38,022 bases of DNA from SHWC01 sp945902735 (GCA_945902735.1 CAMDNF010000014.1:1-38022), one strand, 5' to 3'. Shown: positions 8,546-17,259, counted from the stretch's first letter. Numbers and translations: made by a program. The notes: a model not told the origin generated them from the letters alone.

Positions 8546-8967
8546 GGCTTCACCTCGCCCGGCAGAAAGAACGCGTCGTCGACATCGACACGATAGAAAT
8601 TGGCCAGCGCGTTGGTCTCGTTGGCCATGCCGACGACCGCCATCAATTCGCCATGCATGGCGGGCGTCATGCCCTTGGCGCGCGCATTGGCGGTGTGCGA
8701 ACGCACGCAATATTCGCAGGCATTGCTGGCGTTGACCGCGATATAGATCAGCTCCTTGGTCAAGGGGTCGAGCGCGCCCGGCGCCATGACCTCCTTGACG
8801 CTCTCCCAGATCCGTTTCAGGGTGGGCGGGTGGTTGGCCAACACCTTCCAGAAATTATTGACCCAGTCCGTTTTACGGACCCGCATGATGTCGTCATAGA
8901 CCGCGCGGATTTCGGGCGAGGCGTCCGCGTATTCGATCATGGCTACCGTTGCCACCGTCTCCCCCAT
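8542..8967 (-). CDS. AhpD-like / carboxymuconolactone decarboxylase family protein
   Basis: This 141-residue helical protein has the AhpD-type redox motif CEYCVRSH (C84, C87, H91). Members act as peroxidase-linked reductants or as decarboxylases, and the CxxCxxxH favours a redox or peroxide-related role. The start at 8967 gives the longest reading; ATG 8940, just before IEYADASPEIRAVYDD, is an alternative because the ribosome site for 8967 is weak. It is the first gene of the minus-strand run and is coupled to the crotonase by ATGA. Confidence 0.85.
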   Translation of the reverse strand: MGETVATVAMIEYADASPEIRAVYDDIMRVRKTDWVNNFWKVLANHPPTLKRIWESVKEVMAPGALDPLTKELIYIAVNASNACEYCVRSHTANARAKGMTPAMHGELMAVVGMANETNALANFYRVDVDDAFFLPGEVKP

Positions 8968-9006
8968 TTGCTTTAGTTGCCGCTCCCGTCCACCGTGAGG
9001 CGCGCC

Positions 9007-9354
9007 ATGGCCCCCGTCAACAATCCGCTTTTGCTCAACAAACTACAGCTCCGGACCCTGACCCTTCTCCAGGCCTTGGCCGAGGCCAATCCCGGGCCGA
9101 TCGACGAGGCGACCGGCGAGATGGCCCTTTATCAGTTGCCGGTCGCCCATGGCGATCATTTCCACGTCGGGCATCATGTGGTGAACGGGCGCGACGCCTC
9201 GGGGCTGACCAACCGTAGCGTCTGGGCGGCGCTTGATCGCAAGGGCCTGGCCCGCCCGCTCGATTTCCCTAGCGCCATCGTGCTGACCAAGGCGGGGCGC
9301 GACTACGATACCGGCGATATCGGACGGGCCGTCCTACACAGCCATAGTCACTAG
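9007..9354 (+). CDS. Conserved-looking hypothetical protein, His-rich
   Basis: This 115-residue protein is not assigned to a named family. ATG 9007 is chosen over TTG 8977 because GAGG lies 6 bases upstream. It contains a helical LNKLQLRTLTLLQALAEA segment, a His-rich HGDHFHVGHHV stretch in the middle, a part resembling a short winged helix (NRSVWAALDRKGL... VLTKAGRDYD), and a His-rich tail (HSHSH). The clustered His could bind metal. It stands 17 bases before the molybdenum dehydrogenase gene on the same strand, so it is probably co-transcribed. Confidence 0.65.
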   Translation: MAPVNNPLLLNKLQLRTLTLLQALAEANPGPIDEATGEMALYQLPVAHGDHFHVGHHVVNGRDASGLTNRSVWAALDRKGLARPLDFPSAIVLTKAGRDYDTGDIGRAVLHSHSH

Positions 9355-9371
9355 ACCTCAAGGAGGCATCG

Positions 9372-11711
9372 ATGGGCGCGTTCGGCATCGGCCAACCGGT
9401 CAGACGAAAAGAAGACCATCGCTTCCTCACCGGGCGCGGCAATTACCAAGATGATGTCGCGCTCGATGGCGCGCTTCATGCGGTCTTTGTGCGCTCGCCT
9501 CATGCCCATGCCGCAATCCGCCGCATCGATATCAAAGCCGCGTCAAAGGCGCCCGGTGTCGTCGCGATTCTGACCGCCGAGGAGATGAAGGCCGAAAAGG
9601 TCAACGGCCTGCCCTGCATCGCCGGCAATTGGATCAAGCTTGAGCGCGCGCCCGGCACGCCCGCGTTCTACCCGCACAACCCGCTGCTGGCCGAGGGCCG
9701 CGTGCGCCATGTTGGCGAGGCGGTCGCGATGGTGATCGCGAACACCGTGGCCGACGCGCGCGATGCCGCCGATTTGGTTGAGATCGACTATAAACCGCTG
9801 CCCACCATCGCCGGCACGGCCGATGCCGCAAACGCCAATGCGGCCCAGCTATTTTCCGAGGCGACCAGCAACACCTCGTTCAATTGGCACCATGGCGATA
9901 AGGGAAAGACCGATGCCGCCTTCGCCAAGGCCGCGCGAATCGTCTCGGTCGATTTGGTGAACAACCGCATTGCCGCCATGCCGATCGAGCCACGCGGCGC
10001 GGCCGGAAGCTACGACCCCGAAAGCGGGCGCTATACGCTGATCAGCAACGCGCAACATGTTTACGACACGCGAGCGGTCACCTGCCAGGCGCTCGGCATC
10101 GACAAATCGAAGCTCCGCGTGATCGCGCACGATCTCGGCGGCGGCTTCGGCATGAAATATGTCAGCTATGGCGAACAGGCCCTGGTGTTGGTCGCGGCCA
10201 AGCGCGTGGGCCGCCCGGTGCGTTGGATGAGCGACCGGACCGAAGCCTTCCTCTCCGACATCCAATCGCGCGACCATGCGAGCCACGCTGACCTCGCGCT
10301 CGACAAAGACGGCCAGTTCCTTGGTCTCCGCGTGCACACCTTTGCCAATCTTGGCGCCTATGCCTCCAATCTTGGCCCGGTCTGCCCGAGCATTCTCTAT
10401 ACCCGCATGTTGGCCTGCGCCTATCGCATTCCCGCGATCGATGCCAACGTCACCGGCGTGTTCACCAACACCGTGTTCACCGATGCCTATCGCGGTGCCG
10501 GCCAGCCCGAGGCGATCTATTTGATCGAACGGCTGATCGACAAGGCCGCTAGAGAAAGCGGCATCGCGCCCGATGAAATCCGCCGGCGTAATTTTATTCG
10601 CCTCTCCGACATGCCGTATAAAACGCCCGTCGATTGCGTCTATGAATCGGGCGATTACGCGTTGGCCTTGGCCGAATGCCAAAAGCTCGCTCATTGGAGC
10701 GGCTTCGAGGCACGGCGCGCCGAAGCCGCCAAGCGCGGCAAAAAGCGCGGCATTGGACTCGGCATGTATGTCGAGGCGACCGCTGGCGACCCGATGGAAG
10801 CGGCCGAGCTTCGCTTCACCGCCGATGATCGTCTGCAAGCCTGGCTCGGCACCAAATCGTCGGGCCAAGGCCATGAGACGACCTATGCGCAATTCCTGAA
10901 CGAGATGCTCGGCGTGCCGTTCGACAAGATCGATATTCTCGAAGGCGATTCCGATGAAGTGCCGCTGGGTGGCGGCACCGGCGGCTCGCGCTCGATCTAT
11001 ATGGCCGGTCTCGCGATCCGCGATGGCGCCGATAAAGTGATCGAAAAGGGCAAGGCGCTGGCCGCGCATTTGTTGGAGGTTTCGATCGGCGATATTCGCT
11101 TCGATGAGGGCGAGTTCTCCATTGTCGGCACCGACCGGCGCATCGATCTCTTGACGCTCGCCGCTTCCGCGCGCGATGCCAGCGCGCTACCGCCGGGCAT
11201 GACGCCCGGGCTCGACGCCAAGGGCCGCACCGACTTCGCCGGCACCACCTTTCCCAATGGCTGCCATATCGCCGAAATCGAGATTGATCCCGACACCGGC
11301 AAGCTCGACCTCATCGGCTATTGGGCGGTCAATGACTTCGGCCGCGTGGTGAATCCCTTGCTGCTCGAGGCGCAAGTTCATGGCGGCGTGGCGCAAGGCA
11401 TCGGCCAGGCCCTGATGGAAGAAATCGCCTATGACCAAGAGACCGGTCAGTTATTGACCGGCTCGTTCATGGATTACTGCCTGCCACGCGCGGACGATCT
11501 CCCGAACTTTGCCGTGCGCGCCACCAACATCCCCTGCCCGTCGAATTCCTTGGGTGTGAAAGGCTGCGGCGAGGCCGGCGCGATTGCCGCCTGCGCGACG
11601 CTGATCAACGCGATTGTCGATGCGCTGGCGCCCCTCGGCGTCGATCACATCGACATGCCCGCGACGCCTGAGAAAATCTGGCGCGCGATCAACAAGCGCA
11701 AAGTGGCATGA
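9372..11711 (+). CDS. Xanthine dehydrogenase/CO dehydrogenase-type molybdenum-binding large subunit
   Basis: This 779-residue protein belongs to the molybdenum hydroxylase family (CoxL/XdhB-like large chain), which hydroxylates N-heterocycles, aldehydes or similar using a molybdopterin cofactor. ATG 9372 follows AAGGAGG. The N-terminus GQPVRRKEDHRFLTGRGNY is typical. The active-site loop reads AYRGAGQPEA (around residue 372), unlike the AYRCSFR of true CO dehydrogenases (form I). The likely catalytic Glu is E734 in GCGEAGAIAA. The FeS small subunit and FAD medium subunit genes that normally adjoin are absent here, so its electron-transfer partners must lie elsewhere. Confidence 0.9.
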   Translation: MGAFGIGQPVRRKEDHRFLTGRGNYQDDVALDGALHAVFVRSPHAHAAIRRIDIKAASKAPGVVAILTAEEMKAEKVNGLPCIAGNWIKLERAPGTPAFYPHNPLLAEGRVRHVGEAVAMVIANTVADARDAADLVEIDYKPLPTIAGTADAANANAAQLFSEATSNTSFNWHHGDKGKTDAAFAKAARIVSVDLVNNRIAAMPIEPRGAAGSYDPESGRYTLISNAQHVYDTRAVTCQALGIDKSKLRVIAHDLGGGFGMKYVSYGEQALVLVAAKRVGRPVRWMSDRTEAFLSDIQSRDHASHADLALDKDGQFLGLRVHTFANLGAYASNLGPVCPSILYTRMLACAYRIPAIDANVTGVFTNTVFTDAYRGAGQPEAIYLIERLIDKAARESGIAPDEIRRRNFIRLSDMPYKTPVDCVYESGDYALALAECQKLAHWSGFEARRAEAAKRGKKRGIGLGMYVEATAGDPMEAAELRFTADDRLQAWLGTKSSGQGHETTYAQFLNEMLGVPFDKIDILEGDSDEVPLGGGTGGSRSIYMAGLAIRDGADKVIEKGKALAAHLLEVSIGDIRFDEGEFSIVGTDRRIDLLTLAASARDASALPPGMTPGLDAKGRTDFAGTTFPNGCHIAEIEIDPDTGKLDLIGYWAVNDFGRVVNPLLLEAQVHGGVAQGIGQALMEEIAYDQETGQLLTGSFMDYCLPRADDLPNFAVRATNIPCPSNSLGVKGCGEAGAIAACATLINAIVDALAPLGVDHIDMPATPEKIWRAINKRKVA

Positions 11712-11733
11712 ATTCAAAGATTTCTTTCTCTTT

Positions 11734-11848
11734 CGTCATGCCCGGACTTGACCTGCCTCCGCCGAAGCGAAGCTCCGGCTTCGCGCAGGCAGGTCCGGGC
11801 ATCCAGACCAACAAAGACTGGATGGCCGGGTCACGCCCGGCCATGACG
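11734..11848. repeat. Palindromic intergenic repeat (REP-like), copy upstream of urease
   Basis: The outer ends are inverted copies (CGTCATG at 11734, CATGACG at 11842-11848). Inside are two GC-rich hairpins: CCCGGAC.../GGTCCGGG and GGCCGGG-tcacg-CCCGGCC. This layout matches the extragenic palindromes common in alphaproteobacteria. It sits between the molybdenum dehydrogenase stop and the urease gene and could also stop transcription. A related copy lies just after ureC at 14362. Confidence 0.75.
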
Positions 11849-11923
11849 AGAAAAGTGAATGAGCCGACAGTGTGGTAACGGCACTGTCGAACCCCGCGCA
11901 CGACATGCATGGAGAGCCATCCA

Positions 11924-12625
11924 ATGATGCTAACGCCGACCGAACTTGAACGTCTCATCATCTTCACCGCGGCGGAACTGGCGCGAAAACGCCGCGCCAA
12001 TGGGTTGAAGCTCAATCACCCTGAATCGGTCGCCCTGATTTCGGATGAAGTGCTCGAAGGCGCGCGCGGCGGCAAAACGGTCGCCGAGTTGATCGGCCTC
12101 GGCGCCCAAATCCTCACCACAGATGACGTGCAGCCCGGCGTCGCCGAGATGATTCCGATGATTCAGATCGAGCCGGTGTTTCCCGATGGCACCAAGCTCG
12201 TCACCATTCACGACCCGATCCGCGCCGGCAAAATGAAAATTCCCGAAAAGAGCCGCGTCAAACCCGGCGAGCTGATCGTCAAGGAGGGCGAGATCGAGAT
12301 CAACGCCGGGCGACGCAAGGTCACGCTCAAGGTCACCAACACCGGCGACCGACCGGTGCAAATCGGCAGCCACTATCATTTCTTCGAGGTCAACCGCGCG
12401 CTCGACTTCAAGCGCGCGGATAGCTTCGGCATGCGGCTCGATGTGCCGTCGGGCACCGCGGTGCGCTTCGAGCCGGGCGAATCGAAAGAAGTCACGCTCA
12501 CCGAGTTCGGCGGCGCGGGATATCTTTATGGCCTGAACAACCTCACCAATGGCTCGCGCCATGCCGAGATCACCAAGGCGGAAGCCATGAAACGCGCCCG
12601 CGCGCGCGGCTTCAAGGGAGCCTGA
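11924..12625 (+). CDS. ureAB: Urease gamma/beta fusion subunit
   Basis: This 233-residue protein joins UreA (gamma) and UreB (beta) in one chain. Residues 1-100 match the gamma subunit (MLTPTELERLIIF; NHPESVALISDEVLEGARGG; TVAELIGLG). After a linker, the beta part has GELIVKEGEIEINAGR and the hallmark GDRPVQIGSHYHFFEVN. ATG 11924 is chosen because GGAGAG lies just upstream and gamma subunits start close to this motif; 11909 and 11927 are alternatives. Such fusions are known in Helicobacter and in some other bacteria. The gene is one base away from ureC. No ureDEFG or ureJ is visible. Confidence 0.95.
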   Translation: MMLTPTELERLIIFTAAELARKRRANGLKLNHPESVALISDEVLEGARGGKTVAELIGLGAQILTTDDVQPGVAEMIPMIQIEPVFPDGTKLVTIHDPIRAGKMKIPEKSRVKPGELIVKEGEIEINAGRRKVTLKVTNTGDRPVQIGSHYHFFEVNRALDFKRADSFGMRLDVPSGTAVRFEPGESKEVTLTEFGGAGYLYGLNNLTNGSRHAEITKAEAMKRARARGFKGA

Positions 12626-12626
12626 C

Positions 12627-14339
12627 ATGGTGAAACTCACGCGCAAACATTATGCCGAGCTCTATGGCCCAACCGTGGGGGACGCCCTGCGCTTGGGCGA
12701 TACCGAGCTGTTCGCCGAGCTTGAATTCGACATGAACGTGCCGGGCGATGAATCGGTCGCCGGCGGCGGCAAGACCTTCCGCGACGGGCTCTCCTTCTCG
12801 CCAGGCTATACGCGCGCCCAAGGCGCGCCCGATCTCGTGATCGTCAATGTCACCATCATCGATGCCGTGCTCGGCATCGGCAAAGCCGATATCGGCGTGC
12901 GCGATGGAAAAATCGTCGCCATCGGCAAGGCCGGCAATCCCGACGTGCAGGACGGCATCAGCCCGAACCTGATCTGCGGCGTCGACACCCAAGTGATCAA
13001 CGGCATGGGCTTCATCGCCACCGCCGGCGCGATCGATTGCCATATCCATTTTTATAGCCCAGATCTCAACCCGGCCGCGCTCGCCTCCGGCATCACCACC
13101 ATGATCGGCGGCGGCGCCGGCCCTCACGCGCTGCCCATCGATGGCGGATCTGCCTGGAACATGGCGCGCATGTTCGAGCATGGCGAGGCCTGGCCGATCA
13201 ATTTCGGCTTCCTCGCGCGCGGCAATTCGTCGAAGCCTGACTCGCTCTATGATCAAGTCGCGGGCGGCGCAATCGGCTTCAAGATACACGAGGATTGGGG
13301 CGCCATGCCGGCGGTGATCGATACGTGCCTCAAGGTCGCCGATGAGCTCGACGTGCAGGTTCAGCTCCACACCGATACGCTGAATGAGTCTGGCTTCCTC
13401 GAAGACACCTTAGCCGCGATCGATGGCCGCACCATTCACATGTACCACACCGAAGGCGCCGGCGGCGGCCACGCGCCCGACATCATCGCGGTCACGGGCA
13501 TAGCCAATTGCCTGCCCTCCTCGACCAACCCAACCAACCCCTACACCCGAAACACGTTCGACGAACATCTCGACATGGTGATGACCTGCCATCATTTGAA
13601 CCCCGCAGTGCCGGAGGATGTCTCGTTCGCCGAAAGCCGCATTCGCGCCGAGACCATCGCGGCGGAAGACGTGCTGCACGATATCGGCGCGATCTCGATG
13701 ATGGGCTCGGACGCCATGGGCATGGGGCGCATTCACGAGGTCATCGCGCGCACCTGGCAACTCGCGAGCAAAATGAAAATGCAGCGCGGGCGCCTGACCT
13801 CCGAGCGCACAGCGATCGGCGACAATGAGCGCATCAAGCGCTATGTCGCGAAATACACCATCAATTGCGCGCGCACCTTTGGCATTGATCGTTATATCGG
13901 CTCGCTCGAGCCAGGCAAAATGGCCGACATCGTGCTGTGGCGTCCGGCGTTTTTTGGGCTGAAGCCCGAATTCGTGATCAAATCTGGTTTTTTAGTCTGG
14001 GGCCACATCGGCGATGCGACGGCGTCCACCATGTGGGTCGAGCCGATGATGCTGCGCCCCCTCTTCGGCGCGCACGGCAAGGCGCCCTCATCGCTCGGCG
14101 TCAATTTCGTTGGGCGCTCGGCGGTTGACGCCGGAGTACGGGAAAAGCTCGGCCTCAACAAACAATTTCTGCCGGTCTACAACACGCGGAAGCTGAATAA
14201 GGGCCACATGCTGCACAATGACGCGCTGCCGAGCGTGAGGGTCAACCCCGAAACCTTTGAAGTCTTCGTCGACGGCAAACTGGCCACCTGCGAACCCGCC
14301 ACCGAACTACCGCTCACGCAGAGATACATGCTGCGTTGA
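12627..14339 (+). CDS. ureC: Urease alpha (catalytic) subunit
   Basis: This 570-residue amidohydrolase hydrolyses urea to ammonia and carbamate at a dinuclear metal centre. All expected residues are present: H139 and H141 (CHIHF), the carbamylated Lys K219 with H221 (FKIHEDW), H248 (LHTDTLNE), H274 (YHTEGAGGGHAPD), flap C321-H322 (TCHHL) and D362 (GSDAMGMGR). Nearby positions differ from standard ureases (GGGAGP for GGTGP, SMMGSDAMGMGR for SLTSSDSQAMGR), which marks a divergent branch. Start ATG 12627 is one base after the ureAB stop. Without maturation genes nearby, activation depends on genes elsewhere or an unusual route, and the substrate may not be urea. Confidence 0.95.
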   Translation: MVKLTRKHYAELYGPTVGDALRLGDTELFAELEFDMNVPGDESVAGGGKTFRDGLSFSPGYTRAQGAPDLVIVNVTIIDAVLGIGKADIGVRDGKIVAIGKAGNPDVQDGISPNLICGVDTQVINGMGFIATAGAIDCHIHFYSPDLNPAALASGITTMIGGGAGPHALPIDGGSAWNMARMFEHGEAWPINFGFLARGNSSKPDSLYDQVAGGAIGFKIHEDWGAMPAVIDTCLKVADELDVQVQLHTDTLNESGFLEDTLAAIDGRTIHMYHTEGAGGGHAPDIIAVTGIANCLPSSTNPTNPYTRNTFDEHLDMVMTCHHLNPAVPEDVSFAESRIRAETIAAEDVLHDIGAISMMGSDAMGMGRIHEVIARTWQLASKMKMQRGRLTSERTAIGDNERIKRYVAKYTINCARTFGIDRYIGSLEPGKMADIVLWRPAFFGLKPEFVIKSGFLVWGHIGDATASTMWVEPMMLRPLFGAHGKAPSSLGVNFVGRSAVDAGVREKLGLNKQFLPVYNTRKLNKGHMLHNDALPSVRVNPETFEVFVDGKLATCEPATELPLTQRYMLR

Positions 14340-14361
14340 GCTAGACGGGTCCACTCAACCG

Positions 14362-14520
14362 CGTCATGGCCGGGCAAGGACCCGGCCATCCAGGGGTCGC
14401 GACACCGCTGTTTCGTTAGGAAGGCTGGATGCACGGGTCAAGCCCGCGCATGACGATGGAGGGGATGTTATCTCCACGCGAGCTAAACCGGACAGTCGTG
14501 GATCAAGCCCGGCAATGACG
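14362..14520. repeat. Palindromic intergenic repeats (REP-like), one and a half copies downstream of ureC
   Basis: The sequence begins CGTCATGGCCGGG and contains CGGGCAAGGACCCGGCC, then GCACGGGTCAAGCCCGCGC ending in CATGACG (14449-14455). A partial copy follows (GTGGATCAAGCCCGGCAATGACG) up to 14520. It is the same repeat family as 11734-11848. The hairpins could terminate the urease transcript. The rest of the interval up to 14557 shows nothing else. Confidence 0.7.
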
Positions 14521-14557
14521 CGGAAGGAGACCGACTTACCGTCAATGTGAGGGTCCG

Positions 14558-15583
14558 CTAGACGAGTTTCAATTGGATCAGACTCCGCGCGGCGGCGACG
14601 GCCGCCTCGCTCGCCGAGCGGAAGCGAAAGCCGAGCAGTTTTTCCGCCTTGGCGTGGCTGGTCACGCGTTCGCGATCAAGCTCCGGCACGATCGCGCGTA
14701 ACTGTGAGTCGAACAAACTGAGTGCCCGCACGACGAAGCTCGGTAGTTCTTTCGTCGGCACTTTCTTCGCTTCGGGCAAGGCCGCGCGGATCGCACGTGT
14801 CAACTCGACGAACCAGAATGATTTATCGGTGCATAGAAAACGCTGATTGGCGGCGGCCGGGTGGTTGAGGGCCAGAACCTGCATATCCGCCACGTCGCGC
14901 ACATCGACGGTCGGGAACTGAACGTGCGGCACGGCCGGATATTTGCCGCGAAGCATCATTTGAATCACTTCGATCGAGGAGCCGAACTCGCGATCGAGCG
15001 TCGGTCCGAGGATGAACCCTGGGTTCACCACGCTCAAGCTCATGCCCGAGCGATCGGCCTTGATAAAGTCCCAGGCCGCTCGCTCGGCCAGCGTCTTCGA
15101 GCGCACATAGGGGCTGACATCGGCGGCGTCGGGATTTGTCCAATCATCCTCGGTAATCAGCACGCCCTTTCCCTTGGGCGGGCCATACATGATCGCGGCG
15201 GTCGATGAGGTAATCACCGTGCGGGTCGTGCCCGCCTTCGACGCTGCCTTAAGGACCCGGAGCGTGCCATCGCGCGCGGGCCCGACCAGCGCATCGCGGT
15301 CCTTCGGTTGTTTGATCGGGAATGGCGACGCGACATGCATGACATATTGGCAGCCCTGCGCAGCCGCGTCCCAGCCGACATCGCTGCCGAGATCGGCCTC
15401 GACGAACTCAAGCCGACCGTCGATCACGGCGTGTTTTGCCAGCGTCGCGCGCACCGCATCCGACCGCTTCAGGCTCCGCACCGTGCCGCGCACGCGATAA
15501 CCCTTGTTGAGCAACGCGACGCCGCAATGCTTGCCGACAAAACCCGAAATGCCGGTCACTAAGACCAGCGCGCCATCCGCCAT
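14558..15583 (-). CDS. NAD(P)-dependent epimerase/dehydratase, dihydroflavonol-reductase-like
   Basis: This 341-residue extended SDR has the cofactor motif TGISGFVG (residues 10-17). The catalytic pair is Y159 and K163 (YVRSK), preceded by SS at 126-127. The body resembles dihydroflavonol/cinnamoyl-CoA reductase-like proteins that reduce ketones or aldehydes. ATG 15583 is supported by GGGGGAG a few bases upstream. It is divergent from the second binding-protein gene, and the two share the region 15584-15876 with its two palindromic operators. The substrate is unknown. Confidence 0.9.
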   Translation of the reverse strand: MADGALVLVTGISGFVGKHCGVALLNKGYRVRGTVRSLKRSDAVRATLAKHAVIDGRLEFVEADLGSDVGWDAAAQGCQYVMHVASPFPIKQPKDRDALVGPARDGTLRVLKAASKAGTTRTVITSSTAAIMYGPPKGKGVLITEDDWTNPDAADVSPYVRSKTLAERAAWDFIKADRSGMSLSVVNPGFILGPTLDREFGSSIEVIQMMLRGKYPAVPHVQFPTVDVRDVADMQVLALNHPAAANQRFLCTDKSFWFVELTRAIRAALPEAKKVPTKELPSFVVRALSLFDSQLRAIVPELDRERVTSHAKAEKLLGFRFRSASEAAVAAARSLIQLKLV

Positions 15584-15707
15584 TGTTCGCTCCCCCAAAA
15601 ATGAAGCCTAGTTTCTAGTGAAGCCAAGTCCTCGTCTATTTGGCCCACCGCCTACCGCTTGCCAAGGGACTGAGCGCGCAACCGCCTGTTTCTTTTCCAA
15701 AACGACC

Positions 15708-15718
15708 TGGTCCGACCA
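15708..15718. promoter_or_regulatory. Candidate GntR/FadR-family operator, distal
   Basis: TGGTCCGACCA is palindromic (TGGTC-N-GACCA). This form matches operators of FadR/PdhR/LldR-like GntR regulators as generally described. It lies between two divergent genes and is repeated 78 bases downstream with only the central base changed. No regulator gene is in the window. Confidence 0.5.
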
Positions 15719-15785
15719 TCGGCGCCTCTTCGCATGGCTTGTGAGCCCGCGTCGGCATGCGCTAAGCTCAAATCATAAAGCTTGT

Positions 15786-15796
15786 TGGTCAGACCA
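15786..15796. promoter_or_regulatory. Candidate GntR/FadR-family operator, proximal
   Basis: TGGTCAGACCA is the second copy of TGGTC-N-GACCA, about 80 bases before the start of the binding-protein gene at 15877. The start-to-start distance from the first copy is 78 bases, near seven helical turns, which would place both on one face of the DNA. This would suit cooperative binding or looping. Confidence 0.55.
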
Positions 15797-15876
15797 GTAC
15801 GGGACGAGGCTTGCGCCCAAAACCCGGGCGTTAAGGACCTTGTCCCACCCAGGGGAAAGAAAAGGGAGGGGCGCTC

Positions 15877-17244
15877 ATGTTGTTCCGTAAATCATCGACC
15901 ACGCCGACACCGGCCGAAGAAAAAGGTCCGAACCGGCGCAATTTCTTGAAGGGCTTGAGCCTAGCCGGCGTCGGCACGGCCGCACTTTCGGGCGGTCTGC
16001 TCGCCGATATCAATATGAAGGCCGGAGTGAAGGCCGCCGACGGTGAGCCGATTCCCGTTGGCGGCGCGGTGCCGATCACCGGTTGGGCGGCGGCGGATGG
16101 CATCGAGTTCCAGCGCGGGCTCGAAATCGCGTGCGAAGATATCAACGCCATGGGCGGCATTCTCGGGCGCAAACTCAAACCGGTGTTCGAAGACACCAAA
16201 GAGCAAGGCGCCGATAACATCATTCCGGCGATCCAGCGCCTGATCGATCGGCACAAGGTGCACGCCATCATCAATGGCTATAACACCGGCGCGGTGACCG
16301 CGGAGTACGACACGGTCGCCGATGCCGGCGTGATCTACATGCACCACAACACCGACATCGTGCATCACGATACAGTCGGCAAAAATCCGGATCGCTATTT
16401 CTCGATCTTCATGAACGACCCGGCCGAATATTGGTATGGCAAGGGCCTGTTGAAGTTCCTCAACGGCCTCGGCGAGAGTGGCCAATGGAAGCGGCCGAAC
16501 AACAAGATCGCGATCGTCACCGGCTCGCAAAACTATAGCGTCGTGATCGCCAACGCGATCCGCGACAACGCCAAGGAATTCGGCTGGGACGTCAGCCTCT
16601 ATGAAACCGTCGTCGTGCCGATCTCGGAATGGGGCCCGACCCTTCAGAAACTGCGCAACGATCCGCCGGCCTGTATCGCGGTAACCCACTGGGTGCCGCA
16701 GGATCTCGCGCAATTCTGCATTCAGTTCAAACCGAATCCGACCAATAGTCTCGTCTATATGCAATACGGCCCCTCGCTTGCCGCGTTCCGCGAAATCGGC
16801 AAGGAGAACACCAACGGCGTGCTCTATTCGACCGTGGTGGCCTCACTCCAAGACGAGATCGGCACCGAGTTCAACAACCGCTACAAAAAGAAATTCGGTG
16901 CGAGCGCGAGCCCGTTGGCGGGCGCCCAGGCCTATGACCCAACTTTCATGTGGGCCATCGCCTCGGCGGTTTCCGGCGGTTCGGGCGGTCCCGGCGAGCT
17001 CGATCAAAACAAGAAGATCTCAAACGTGCTGCGCCGCATGATCTATCGCGGCACGCTCGGCACCACCAAATATTTCCTGCCCGAGCAAGCGGCGATCCCC
17101 TATCCGGACGCCACCAAGGATCCCTCGCTCGGCATGCCGCATCAATATCTGCAGATCCAGGACTTCACCAAGGAGCCTGCGCTGATCGCGCCGGCGCCCT
17201 ATGAAACGTCGTCGTTCCAAATGCCGCCCTGGATCAAAGCCTGA
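15877..17244 (+). CDS. ABC transporter substrate-binding protein, intact paralogue
   Basis: This 455-residue Peripla_BP_6-type binding protein starts at ATG 15877 after AAGGGAGGGG. A clear Tat-type signal is present, NRRNFLKG (RR at 20-21) followed by a hydrophobic AGVGTAALSGG segment, so it is probably exported folded. It aligns along its whole length with the interrupted protein at 804-2180 (for example GLEIACEDINAMGGILG and SIFMNDPAEYWYG). The ligand class is probably an amide, urea-like compound or amino acid, judged only from the family. It is followed by a hairpin terminator and a lone LivM-type permease. It may feed the LivGFH/M complex of the first operon. Confidence 0.92.
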   Translation: MLFRKSSTTPTPAEEKGPNRRNFLKGLSLAGVGTAALSGGLLADINMKAGVKAADGEPIPVGGAVPITGWAAADGIEFQRGLEIACEDINAMGGILGRKLKPVFEDTKEQGADNIIPAIQRLIDRHKVHAIINGYNTGAVTAEYDTVADAGVIYMHHNTDIVHHDTVGKNPDRYFSIFMNDPAEYWYGKGLLKFLNGLGESGQWKRPNNKIAIVTGSQNYSVVIANAIRDNAKEFGWDVSLYETVVVPISEWGPTLQKLRNDPPACIAVTHWVPQDLAQFCIQFKPNPTNSLVYMQYGPSLAAFREIGKENTNGVLYSTVVASLQDEIGTEFNNRYKKKFGASASPLAGAQAYDPTFMWAIASAVSGGSGGPGELDQNKKISNVLRRMIYRGTLGTTKYFLPEQAAIPYPDATKDPSLGMPHQYLQIQDFTKEPALIAPAPYETSSFQMPPWIKA

Positions 17245-17259
17245 GCGATTGAGAAAAAG

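Noticed and set aside
9849..11069. Long minus-strand open frame of 406 codons
   Set aside because: It lies wholly inside the clear molybdenum dehydrogenase gene on the other strand; it is a mirror frame typical of GC-rich DNA, with no domain.
12612..13370. Minus-strand open frame of 252 codons opposite ureC
   Set aside because: It is an antisense shadow; the ureC frame has complete catalytic motifs.
15618..15890. Plus-strand open frame before the second binding-protein gene
   Set aside because: It covers the operator-bearing intergenic region, shows no protein-like conservation cues, and overlaps the ribosome site of the real gene.
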